Assembly (NCBI GenBank): GCA_002315505.1
Contig: DCGX01000075.1
Location: forward strand, 26,550-54,498
Direction of reading: 5' to 3'
DNA from: Ruminococcaceae bacterium UBA1767
GTDB taxonomy: Bacteria > Bacillota > Clostridia > Oscillospirales > Acutalibacteraceae
Length of the DNA: 27,949 nucleotides
Part shown: positions 1-7,055 of the stretch, piece after piece
Position numbering within the stretch: position 1 is the first letter of the stretch
How the letters are laid out: each line of letters opens with the position of its first letter
Translations under genes and position numbers: made by a program
Notes under the pieces: generated by a model
Told to the model about the DNA's origin: nothing
Seen by the model: only the letters and a program-made list of their open reading frames with translations
Databases searched by the model: none

Positions 1-546
1 CACACGGATTGTTCTGTCGCAGACAGTATAGCCACCGAGTGCGTCATAGACGGATTTGTATGCCATTATCGTTGCATGATTGAATGACGGTCCGTTATGA
101 TGTGGTGTGAATTTATCCGGCTCAGGCGGACAGGTTGCGATTGCACCGAAGCTGCCGTCATTATAAAATCTCTGCATACCCGTTCCGACAAGAACAACAC
201 CTTCGTGAGTTTTCAGAAACTCAACCTGCTTTTCAAATCTTTCGGGAACACAAGCATCGTCGCCGTCCATTCTTGCCACGAACTCGCCTGTTGCTTTTTC
301 AAGACAATGGTTGAGAGTATACGCAAGATATGAATTTTTCTCGTTTTTCAAAAGAATAATTTTATCGGGGTATTTGTCGGCATATTCTTTTGCAACACTG
401 TAAGTATTATCCGAAGAACAATCGTCACACAAAATCAATTCCCAATTCGTATAGGTCTGAGCGAGAATGGAATCTATTGCGTTGTTCAATGTTTTTTCAC
501 AATTATAGATTCCCATAATAACGGAAACTTTGCCGTTGTTATTCAT
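1..546 (-). CDS. Family 2 glycosyltransferase, N-terminal part (cut by window edge)
   Basis: Reading from the ATG at 546 to the window edge gives 182 residues with no stop. The start is MNNNGKVSVIMGIYNCEKTL, the classic GT-A nucleotide-binding beginning. It is followed by an ILCDDCSSDNT segment and then RMDGDD (about residues 92-97), the DxD-type metal/UDP-sugar site. Family knowledge: GT2 enzymes of this kind add one sugar to an undecaprenyl-linked repeat unit at the inner face of the membrane. The ATG overlaps the TGA of the upstream epimerase gene by one base (TGATG), so the two are translationally coupled in the capsule operon. AAGGAGAA just upstream serves as ribosome site. The C-terminal part, and therefore any transmembrane tail, is not visible. 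Donor and acceptor sugars cannot be predicted. Confidence 0.9.
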   Translation of the reverse strand, partial: MNNNGKVSVIMGIYNCEKTLNNAIDSILAQTYTNWELILCDDCSSDNTYSVAKEYADKYPDKIILLKNEKNSYLAYTLNHCLEKATGEFVARMDGDDACVPERFEKQVEFLKTHEGVVLVGTGMQRFYNDGSFGAIATCPPEPDKFTPHHNGPSFNHATIMAYKSVYDALGGYTVCDRTIRV

Positions 547-1520
547 CAAAGATTCTCCTTATACCATTCTATTGCGGCCGCAATGCCTCTGTCAAAGCTC
601 CAGTCGGGATCATATCCGAGTAAGCGCTTTGCCTTTGAAATATCAGCATTACTGTGCTTGATATCACCTGCACGGTCGGGACCGAAGTTAGGCTCTACGT
701 CAACGCCCAATGCCTTTGTGAGTCCGTAATAAATGTCAATAAGATATTCTCTGCCGCCGAAAGCAACATTGAATGCCTCACCTGCTGCCTCGTGCGGTGC
801 AAGACAGGCCTTAAGGTTTGCCTCGATTACGTTTTCGATATATGTGAAATCACGGCTCTGCTTTCCGTCACCGTTAATTGTCGGTGTTTCGCCGTTGATA
901 AGCATCTTGATAAATTTAGGAATAACTGCGGCATAAGCTCCGTCTGGATCCTGTCTTCTGCCGAAAACATTGAAGTAACGAAGTCCGTAGGTATCAAGTC
1001 CGTAGTGACGTGTGTACTGCTTTGCCCATTCCTCGTCACAACGCTTTGTAAGAGCATAAGGCGAAAGAAGATTTCCCTCAACACCCTCTGTCTTTGGGAG
1101 CTTCGGCTCGTCACCGTAAACAGATGAACTTGAAGCATAAACGAATTTCTTAACTCCGTTCTGTCTTGCGGCTTCCATCATATTCAATGTGCCCTGAATA
1201 TTATTTGCACAGTAAAACAACGGCATTTCAATGCTTCTCGGAACAGAGCCCCATGCCGCCTGGTTGAGAACATAGTCAACACCCTCGCAAGCCTTCATGC
1301 AGGTATCAAAATCCTTGATATCGCCCTTCATAAATTCGTAATTCGGGTTATCGATGAACAAATCAACATTCTTCTGCTTTCCTGTTGATAAATCGTCAAG
1401 GCATCTTACCTTATATCCCAATTTCAAAATAGCTTCGCAGAGGTTTGAACCGATAAAGCCTGCTCCACCTGTAACTAAAAACTTTGAATCCTTCGGAAAT
1501 TCAATATTCAAATATCCCAT
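546..1520 (-). CDS. UDP-N-acetylhexosamine(uronate) 4-epimerase, TviC/WbpP-like
   Basis: A 324-residue extended short-chain dehydrogenase/reductase of normal length. The NAD-binding GGAGFIGSN motif is at residues 18-26, the Ser-rich ASSSSVYG strand near 129-136, and the catalytic Tyr/Lys pair at Y155 and K159 (SPYALTK). The GSVPRS motif (91-96) is typical of the WbpP/TviC branch rather than GalE. Family knowledge: these enzymes interconvert UDP-GlcNAc and UDP-GalNAc, or the corresponding uronates. The gene directly follows a TviB-like dehydrogenase with a 38-base gap. In the Vi-antigen pathway the same pair turns UDP-GlcNAc into UDP-GalNAcA, so that product is inferred here. The start is supported by GAGAGG upstream of the ATG. 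Galactose-type specificity cannot be excluded from sequence alone. Confidence 0.88.
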   Translation of the reverse strand: MGYLNIEFPKDSKFLVTGGAGFIGSNLCEAILKLGYKVRCLDDLSTGKQKNVDLFIDNPNYEFMKGDIKDFDTCMKACEGVDYVLNQAAWGSVPRSIEMPLFYCANNIQGTLNMMEAARQNGVKKFVYASSSSVYGDEPKLPKTEGVEGNLLSPYALTKRCDEEWAKQYTRHYGLDTYGLRYFNVFGRRQDPDGAYAAVIPKFIKMLINGETPTINGDGKQSRDFTYIENVIEANLKACLAPHEAAGEAFNVAFGGREYLIDIYYGLTKALGVDVEPNFGPDRAGDIKHSNADISKAKRLLGYDPDWSFDRGIAAAIEWYKENL

Positions 1521-1558
1521 TTCTTACGCCTCTCAAATTAATTTATATAGTTTGCGAA

Positions 1559-2875
1559 TTATAATCTCCAGTATGAGTAGCCTGCATTTTCGTATGCTTT
1601 TCTGTCAAGAAGTCCCTTGATATCAAGCAAAACCTTCTTGCCTTCGCCGTAAAGAGCATCAATATCGCTCATTGCAAGATTGCTGAATGCTGTATGAGCA
1701 ACTGCAAGCACAACTGCATCCATATCCTTGATTGTTGCAATGTCAACAAACTTAATGCCGTAAAGTCTTTCAGCCTCATCAGCATCAGCCTCGGGGTCAG
1801 CAATTACAGGAGTAATGCCATATTCTTTTAACTCGTTTACAATATCAATAATCTTTGTATTTCTTGTGTCAGGGCAATTCTCCTTAAAAGTAAAGCCGAG
1901 AATTGCAACCTTTGCATTCTTGACAGGCTTGTCCGCCGCAATGAGATTCTTAACAATATTCTCAGCAACATATTTGCCCATATCGTCATTGATTCGACGA
2001 CCTGAAAGAATAATCTGGCTGTGATATCCCATCATTTCTGCCTTATATGTGAGATAGTACGGGTCAACACCGATACAATGTCCGCCAACAAGCCCCGGAT
2101 AGAATTTAAGGAAATTCCACTTTGTGCCTGCAGCTTCAAGAACGCTCTTTGTATCAATACCCATCTTGTTGAAGATGATTGAAAGCTCATTCATAAATGC
2201 GATATTGATATCACGCTGGCTGTTTTCGATAACCTTTGCGGCCTCGGCAACCTTAATGCTCTCAGCTCTGTGAACACCTGCTTCAACAACAAGCTCGTAA
2301 ACCTTTGCAATGCAATCAAGAGCTTCTTCGTCCATACCGGATACAATCTTCATAATTGTTTCAAGTCTGTGTACTTTGTCACCCGGATTAATTCTTTCGG
2401 GAGAATAACCGATTTTGAAATCAACTCCGCACTTAAGTCCTGATTCTTTTTCAAGGATAGGAACACAAACATCCTCTGTAACACCCGGATAAACTGTGGA
2501 TTCAAAAACTACTACACTACCCTTTGTAAGGTTTCTGCCGAGGATTTTACTTGCGCCCTCAACAGGTGTAAGGTCAGGAGTATGGTCGTCATTTACCGGT
2601 GTCGGAACTGCAACAATATGGAACTTTGCTTCACGGAGCTTTGCTTCGTCCGCTGTAAAATCAACAGCAGTGTTTTTGATTACCTCGTTACCAACTTCGT
2701 TTGTCGGGTCAATTCCACTTTTGTAGAGTTCGATTTTCTTTTCGTTAAGGTCAAAGCCAACTACGTTAATCTTCTTTGCAAATGCAACTGCAATTGGCAT
2801 TCCGACATAGCCAAGACCAACCAACGAGAGCTTTTCCTCTTTATTTAAGAGTTTTTCATACAAATCTGTAAACAT
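1559..2875 (-). CDS. tviB: UDP-N-acetyl-hexosamine 6-dehydrogenase, TviB/WbpO-like
   Basis: A 438-residue member of the UDP-glucose/GDP-mannose dehydrogenase superfamily with all three domains. The N-terminal Rossmann motif GLGYVG is at residues 20-25, ESTVYPG near 125-131 and YSPERINPGD near 157-166. The catalytic cysteine is C267 in GGHCIGVDPYYLTYK. A C-terminal UDP-binding domain contains GFTFKENCPDTRNTK. These motifs match the TviB/VipA and WbpO group (UDP-GlcNAc or UDP-GalNAc to the uronic acid, using two NAD+) better than UDP-glucose dehydrogenase. AAAGGAG precedes the ATG. It sits 17 bases after the GT4 gene and directly before the epimerase, giving a two-gene module for an acidic amino sugar. 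Which hexosamine is oxidised is not decided by the sequence. Confidence 0.88.
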   Translation of the reverse strand: MFTDLYEKLLNKEEKLSLVGLGYVGMPIAVAFAKKINVVGFDLNEKKIELYKSGIDPTNEVGNEVIKNTAVDFTADEAKLREAKFHIVAVPTPVNDDHTPDLTPVEGASKILGRNLTKGSVVVFESTVYPGVTEDVCVPILEKESGLKCGVDFKIGYSPERINPGDKVHRLETIMKIVSGMDEEALDCIAKVYELVVEAGVHRAESIKVAEAAKVIENSQRDINIAFMNELSIIFNKMGIDTKSVLEAAGTKWNFLKFYPGLVGGHCIGVDPYYLTYKAEMMGYHSQIILSGRRINDDMGKYVAENIVKNLIAADKPVKNAKVAILGFTFKENCPDTRNTKIIDIVNELKEYGITPVIADPEADADEAERLYGIKFVDIATIKDMDAVVLAVAHTAFSNLAMSDIDALYGEGKKVLLDIKGLLDRKAYENAGYSYWRL

Positions 2876-2892
2876 AATAACTTACTCCTTTA

Positions 2893-4020
2893 TCATTTAA
2901 CGCATTCAAGCATCTTTTTATACATATTTTCGTTTACCTTGCCAACCTCAAATTTTTCAAGACACATATCATAGGATTTTTCTGCCATCCTGTGACGTAA
3001 TTCTCCGTCTTTTGCAAGCTCGGTCATTCTTTTTGCAAGGTTTTCGCTTTCCTTTACGGGAACTAAAAATCCGTTTTCTCCGTCAATAACCGTTTCACGG
3101 CATCCCGGGACATCAGTTGTAATAATCGGTCTGCCGACTGACATTGCCTCAATCACACTTCTCGGCAAGCCTTCGTGATAAGACGGCAGAACAAAAACGG
3201 AGCATCTGTTAAGATACTGACGGACATCGTCCGAAAATCCGCAGTATTCAATATCTGCTTTTTTTATATATTCATCAAGCTCAGCCTTGGTCATAGCCTC
3301 GTCGTTATCATCAAGACCTCCGACCAACAGTACCTTCGCCTGAGGACATTCATTTTTCATTTTTGTGACAGCCTCAAGGAATTCACGAATTCCCTTGCTC
3401 CACAAAAGTCGGGCAACCATCAGAAACACAGGTTCTTCGGGCAATGCTGTCTTTTTAAAATGCTCCATATCAACACCCGAGCCGCCGACAACCGTTGCAT
3501 TATCCTTTGTCAACAGGTGATGACTTTGAAAGTACGCCAAATCATCGTGATTCTGAAAGAAAAAATTGTCTGCATAATGTGCTGAGAGCTTGTATGCAGA
3601 CGACATTACGCAACGCACAACAAAGTCCTTTACACCTGTCCGGTAATATGCATTCTCAAGTCCGTTTACAAGCACGTTAAAATGCTTTGTACCCGACAGA
3701 ATTGCCGCAACTGAGCCAAAAGCAGTGGGCTTACTCATATAGAAGAAGCACAAATCGGGCTTAACTTTTTTAAACAGCTTTTTGTAAGCGCTTATCATTT
3801 TAAAGCCATCGGAAACTCCGATTCCTACACGATTCCCCGCAACCTGTATATATTCTGCACCGAGATTTTTAATTGGTTCTGACATTTCCTCTTCGGACTC
3901 AATCGAAACGCAAATAACTTTATTTCCTTGCGAAACCAGATATTTAATTAACGGTCCGCGGAAATTAGTCAAAGATTTTCCGTCAGTGGCAACAATGCAA
4001 ATTGTTCTTTTAGTTTCCAT
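2893..4020 (-). CDS. Family 4 glycosyltransferase
   Basis: A 375-residue GT-B enzyme. The N-terminal domain begins with an ICIVATDGKSLTNFRGPL segment. A GSGVD linker motif lies near residue 181, and the C-terminal GT4 domain carries the EX7E motif in YHEGLPRSVIEAM (glutamates at about 283 and 291). Family knowledge: retaining transferases of the PglA/WbpH/TuaC kind extend undecaprenyl-PP-linked sugars in the cytoplasm. I chose the ATG at 4020 rather than the in-frame TTG at 4023, because GGAG lies eight bases before that ATG. It overlaps the end of the aminotransferase gene by 11 bases, so it is probably translationally coupled. No transmembrane segment is evident. By resemblance to PglA it could add a HexNAc early in the repeat unit, but donor specificity is unknown. 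Confidence 0.88.
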   Translation of the reverse strand: METKRTICIVATDGKSLTNFRGPLIKYLVSQGNKVICVSIESEEEMSEPIKNLGAEYIQVAGNRVGIGVSDGFKMISAYKKLFKKVKPDLCFFYMSKPTAFGSVAAILSGTKHFNVLVNGLENAYYRTGVKDFVVRCVMSSAYKLSAHYADNFFFQNHDDLAYFQSHHLLTKDNATVVGGSGVDMEHFKKTALPEEPVFLMVARLLWSKGIREFLEAVTKMKNECPQAKVLLVGGLDDNDEAMTKAELDEYIKKADIEYCGFSDDVRQYLNRCSVFVLPSYHEGLPRSVIEAMSVGRPIITTDVPGCRETVIDGENGFLVPVKESENLAKRMTELAKDGELRHRMAEKSYDMCLEKFEVGKVNENMYKKMLECVK

Positions 4021-4975
4021 CAACTATACTCCTGACAAAATCAAGTTCTTCTTTCCCGTACCTTTGGTCAATTGTAATCGGAATCACATATCTTGAAATC
4101 TGATATTCAAAGGTATCCTCATCCATTTCATCGAGCAGATAGCTCCACCAATGACCTTGAAAATGCTTGTTATCAAGCAATCTTTTTAGCAATCCGTCAT
4201 CCTCAACAACCAGCGGATAAACCATCGGCACCGAGGATTCATCGTAATATTTCAACGGATTAATTTTATTTATCCCACCGAAAATTTCCTGTGCATAGGC
4301 AAAATTTTCACGTCTTTTTTCTCTGATAAAATCATAGTCTGTTCCGTCAAGAATTTTTCTTGTTAACGGAGACATGAGCATAATATCTTCCGTATCAATT
4401 CGGTGTTCATTAACACTTCTGCTCTGATACGTTTTTCCTTCACAGCCGTATTCCACTCGCTGAAGCAGAAATAATGCCGTGTCGGACGAATAACCTTGTT
4501 CGTATTCTTCGGTGAACTTATCTGCGTTTTCACCGACAACATAAGCTCCATCGGGTACCCCGACGAATTTTCTTGCTGAATAAACATTGAAGCAATCTTC
4601 AATCGGCTGTAAGAAAAATCCCTGCGAGTTATCAATAATTACATTACTGTATTTATTCGATAGTGATTTCATTCTCTCAAAGCTCATTATTCCGTAATAG
4701 TTAACGAGCAAAACGGCTTCATCGCTCTGCGGAATCAAATCAATCGGATTAAAATCGCTGTCAATGTGATAGTATTTTATTTTTTTATTTTTTCGGCTCA
4801 GAAACTCACGCACGGTATCGCACTGATAATAAGGAAGCCATATTGTGTCGCAACCCGTCAACCTCAATGCGTGGTAAATCGCAGTGCGACCGCTGTTGAG
4901 CCTTGCAATATTCTTTTCATTGCGGTACTCCATACCTTTCGGCAACTGCAGGTCGAGGAAGCTACCTATTTCCAT
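4010..4975 (-). CDS. DegT/DnrJ-like PLP-dependent aminotransferase homologue
   Basis: A 321-residue protein, somewhat short for the DegT/DnrJ/EryC1/StrS family (usually about 360-400). Family-like features are LNSGRTAIYHAL near residue 27, where PLP phosphate is bound; IIDNSQGF near 113-120, matching the Asp that contacts the pyridine nitrogen; and YSARKFVGVPDGAYV, which places the Schiff-base lysine at K136. Family knowledge: these enzymes transfer an amino group to 3- or 4-keto nucleotide sugars. There is no 4,6-dehydratase or other keto-sugar producer in the window, so the substrate is unknown and a non-canonical role is possible. It lies 16 bases after the WbqC gene and overlaps the next gene. 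The WbqC-DegT pairing suggests a shared step. The ribosome site is weak (GGTAGTG). Confidence 0.75.
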   Translation of the reverse strand: MEIGSFLDLQLPKGMEYRNEKNIARLNSGRTAIYHALRLTGCDTIWLPYYQCDTVREFLSRKNKKIKYYHIDSDFNPIDLIPQSDEAVLLVNYYGIMSFERMKSLSNKYSNVIIDNSQGFFLQPIEDCFNVYSARKFVGVPDGAYVVGENADKFTEEYEQGYSSDTALFLLQRVEYGCEGKTYQSRSVNEHRIDTEDIMLMSPLTRKILDGTDYDFIREKRRENFAYAQEIFGGINKINPLKYYDESSVPMVYPLVVEDDGLLKRLLDNKHFQGHWWSYLLDEMDEDTFEYQISRYVIPITIDQRYGKEELDFVRSIVDGN

Positions 4976-4991
4976 AAATTCACTACCATTC

Positions 4992-5690
4992 TTATTCGTG
5001 TAATGCCTTTACTGCCTTATCAACGTAATCCCAGTCAAAGCCACAGTTGAAAATATAATCAAGCGTGGACATATACGGCAAAAATCCAACCTTCGGCCAG
5101 AGCTGTTTGTACTCAATAGGAGAATAATCTGTATAAACGAGCTTAACTCCCCTGTCCTCAAAGTGTTCATCAACCTGATAAGCCTTTGCACCGTGACCCG
5201 AAATATATGTATCACCGCCAACGAGCTTTACAATGTCAATTACTCGTTCTTCGTTAACTGTGGAAAGATTCATTTCAGATGAAACTAACAGCTTTGCGTT
5301 AAAACCGAATTGCTTTGCAATCCACGAGTTAATCTCGATATTCATCTTACTCAAGGAAGGATAATCTGCCTCAAGCAATTCCTTAAAGGTCGGGAAATAA
5401 TCCTTGAAATACTTTGCCTTTGAGTAATTGAATTCAATTGTACGCAAATGCTTTTCCTTCCAGCCAAGCTCGTCACGTGTTCGGACATCGCAAATCAAAT
5501 CACCGAGATGCTGTTCAACAGGAACCTTAAGTCTGCACTCACCCTGCGGTGTTTTAACCCTGTTCCAGTGATGCATATTGTCATTTGAGAACTGACAATC
5601 GTCAAGAAAAACAAATACATCCGATTTGCTGATTTTATAAAAGTAGCCGAGATACGAAATATAATCCGGCTGATGAATTGAAACAACCAT
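4992..5690 (-). CDS. WbqC family protein
   Basis: The protein starts MVVSIHQPDYISYLGYFYKI and continues SDVFVFLDDCQFSNDNMHHWNR, the characteristic opening of the WbqC-like family. That family occurs in surface-polysaccharide clusters and its biochemistry is poorly defined. I place the start at the ATG at 5690 (232 residues). The longer frame reaching 5744 would overlap the upstream sugar transferase by about 50 bases and would add a non-conserved basic stretch. AAAGAAG lies nine bases before this ATG. The gene begins four bases after the sugar transferase stop and is followed 16 bases later by the aminotransferase. A conserved HQPDY/LDD core suggests an enzyme, possibly acting on an amino sugar together with the DegT protein, but that is inference. 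Confidence 0.82.
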   Translation of the reverse strand: MVVSIHQPDYISYLGYFYKISKSDVFVFLDDCQFSNDNMHHWNRVKTPQGECRLKVPVEQHLGDLICDVRTRDELGWKEKHLRTIEFNYSKAKYFKDYFPTFKELLEADYPSLSKMNIEINSWIAKQFGFNAKLLVSSEMNLSTVNEERVIDIVKLVGGDTYISGHGAKAYQVDEHFEDRGVKLVYTDYSPIEYKQLWPKVGFLPYMSTLDYIFNCGFDWDYVDKAVKALHE

Positions 5691-5694
5691 AGCT

Positions 5695-6330
5695 TTATTC
5701 TTCTTTACCTGAAATAATTTCTTCCTCTCTGAGCTTCGGTGCACGTTTACTGTCCTCTGCCCTACCCGAGGAAAACATCATAGTTATTGTCTTAATAATA
5801 ATCTTTATATCGAATCCGATTGACCAGTTCCTGACGTATTCAAGGTCAAATTCAGCCATTCTTCGTCTTGAATCGGACAAGTCCTCGTTAACTGCCTCCC
5901 AGCCTGTTACTCCCGGCAAAACAGCCTGCCGTTCAGCCTGTTCCTCTGCCGTCATTACGAGCATTTCCTTAGGTAGCAGAGGTCTTGGACCAATCCACGA
6001 CATCTCGCCTTTTAAAATATGAATTATCTGTGTCAGCTCATCAATACTGAGTTTTCGGATAATTACGCCCCATTTTTTAAATCGGAATTCGTCGGGCAGC
6101 AGCTCGCCGTTCTCATCCTTTTCGTTGGTCATTGTACGCAGCTTAAACATACAGAATTCTTTTCCCTTGTAGCCTGTTCGGATTTGTCTGAAAATAACAG
6201 GGTCCTCGGGAGAATTGAAGTGAATTATTGCCATTGTAATACCGAGTACAGGCAAAGCAACTATTCCGATAATAAGCGCACTTACAAAATCAAAAATTCG
6301 TTTAATTACTTTTGAAAATCCCTTTTTCAA
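5695..6330 (-). CDS. Initiating undecaprenyl-phosphate sugar phosphotransferase (monotopic PGT, PglC/WcaJ type)
   Basis: This matches the bacterial sugar transferase domain of polyprenol phosphoglycosyl transferases. It begins with a basic stretch and IKRIFDFVSALIIGIVALPV, the re-entrant membrane helix. FKLRTM follows, then SIDELTQ with the catalytic Asp-Glu dyad (about residues 97-98), then MSWIGPRPLL and LPGVTGWEAV. Family knowledge: it transfers a sugar phosphate to undecaprenyl phosphate, the committed first step of repeat-unit assembly. The ORF is open back to 6465, but that would overlap the PIG-L gene by over 100 bases. I favour the TTG at 6330, preceded by AGGTG with six-base spacing and 13 bases after the PIG-L stop, giving 211 residues. 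A GTG at 6339 is the alternative. The C-terminal tail is charged and short, as in PglC-size enzymes. Confidence 0.88.
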   Translation of the reverse strand: MKKGFSKVIKRIFDFVSALIIGIVALPVLGITMAIIHFNSPEDPVIFRQIRTGYKGKEFCMFKLRTMTNEKDENGELLPDEFRFKKWGVIIRKLSIDELTQIIHILKGEMSWIGPRPLLPKEMLVMTAEEQAERQAVLPGVTGWEAVNEDLSDSRRRMAEFDLEYVRNWSIGFDIKIIIKTITMMFSSGRAEDSKRAPKLREEEIISGKEE

Positions 6331-6336
6331 AGTTAA

Positions 6337-6341
6337 CACCT
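6337..6341 (-). promoter_or_regulatory. Shine-Dalgarno site deciding a TTG start
   Basis: AGGTG on the minus strand lies six bases before TTG at 6330, just after the PIG-L stop codon (6344-6346). No ATG exists in frame between the overlap zone and the conserved transferase domain, so this site decides the start call. The nearest in-frame ATGs lie inside the upstream gene. Confidence 0.55.
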
Positions 6342-6343
6342 GC

Positions 6344-7027
6344 TCAGAAAGTAATTCTTCTCCATGCAATCTGGAATGCTTCGGCATACTTACATCCTGA
6401 CTGTGAGCCACGATATGCGGCAAGACCTGTAATAGCCTCTTCACTTCTCGGATGCGGATAATCACGCATTACTCCACCGTAGTCAGACAAGGCCTTGATT
6501 TTTGTTTCAACGCCATCCTTGTCAACCTCAATAAAAAGATTTGCATCAAATTTATTCAATCCCGAGTTAACGCACCATTCGGTTGAGGAAGGAACCTCCA
6601 TATACCATAACTCGATCAACGGCTTAACAGCGGGCTGTCTTTGGAAAAGTCTTATTGCCGCCTGACAAGCCATTGAAGTATGTAAATGGTCATTATTAAC
6701 ATCGGCAGGATGATGAGTGATAACAACATCGGGCGATGCATCTCTGATTGCTTTTTCAATGAACTGAACAAGACTCAGATGGTCAACCGTATTGAATTTA
6801 ATATTCGGAAAGTCACCTACATAAGCCTTGCTTATTCCCGTACGTTCAAAGCTCTTGTACATATCCTTGAGCAATTCATCGTCACCCGGTCTGTACATTC
6901 TTGCGGCAGCCTTACCCGAAAGGACGCAAACTTCAACCTCGTTACCGTTTTTTACGAGCTTATATGTGCTTGCTCCTGCTCCGAGAACTTCATCATCGGG
7001 ATGAGCAACAACAATAAGGTATTTCAT
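6344..7027 (-). CDS. PIG-L (LmbE-like) family sugar deacetylase
   Basis: A 227-residue protein with the zinc-binding AHPDDE motif at residues 8-13 and the second metal/catalytic motif HHPADVNNDH at about 105-114. Both are hallmarks of the PIG-L/LmbE superfamily, whose members (GlcNAc-PI deacetylase, MshB, BshB) remove N-acetyl groups from GlcNAc-type conjugates. The length is normal. The start has an AGGTGGA ribosome site, 28 bases after the kinase stop. Placement immediately before the initiating sugar transferase in a capsule operon suggests that it deacetylates a nucleotide sugar, a lipid-linked intermediate or the polymer precursor, creating a free amine. It lacks a signal peptide, so the reaction is predicted to be cytoplasmic. 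Substrate is unknown. Confidence 0.85.
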   Translation of the reverse strand: MKYLIVVAHPDDEVLGAGASTYKLVKNGNEVEVCVLSGKAAARMYRPGDDELLKDMYKSFERTGISKAYVGDFPNIKFNTVDHLSLVQFIEKAIRDASPDVVITHHPADVNNDHLHTSMACQAAIRLFQRQPAVKPLIELWYMEVPSSTEWCVNSGLNKFDANLFIEVDKDGVETKIKALSDYGGVMRDYPHPRSEEAITGLAAYRGSQSGCKYAEAFQIAWRRITF

Positions 7028-7055
7028 AAATCCACCTACAAACAGTTTTTATAAA

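Noticed and set aside
97..333. Plus-strand open frames such as 97-333, 654-1127, 3175-3585 and 6019-6315
   Set aside because: Each lies entirely opposite a minus-strand gene with clear family motifs, lacks a ribosome site and shows no recognisable domain.
5691..5744. Longer WbqC start at 5744
   Set aside because: It overlaps the end of the sugar transferase and adds a non-conserved segment before the family's conserved start at 5690.
6331..6465. Longer sugar transferase starting at 6465
   Set aside because: It would overlap the PIG-L gene by 122 bases, and the extra residues are the PIG-L gene read in another frame.
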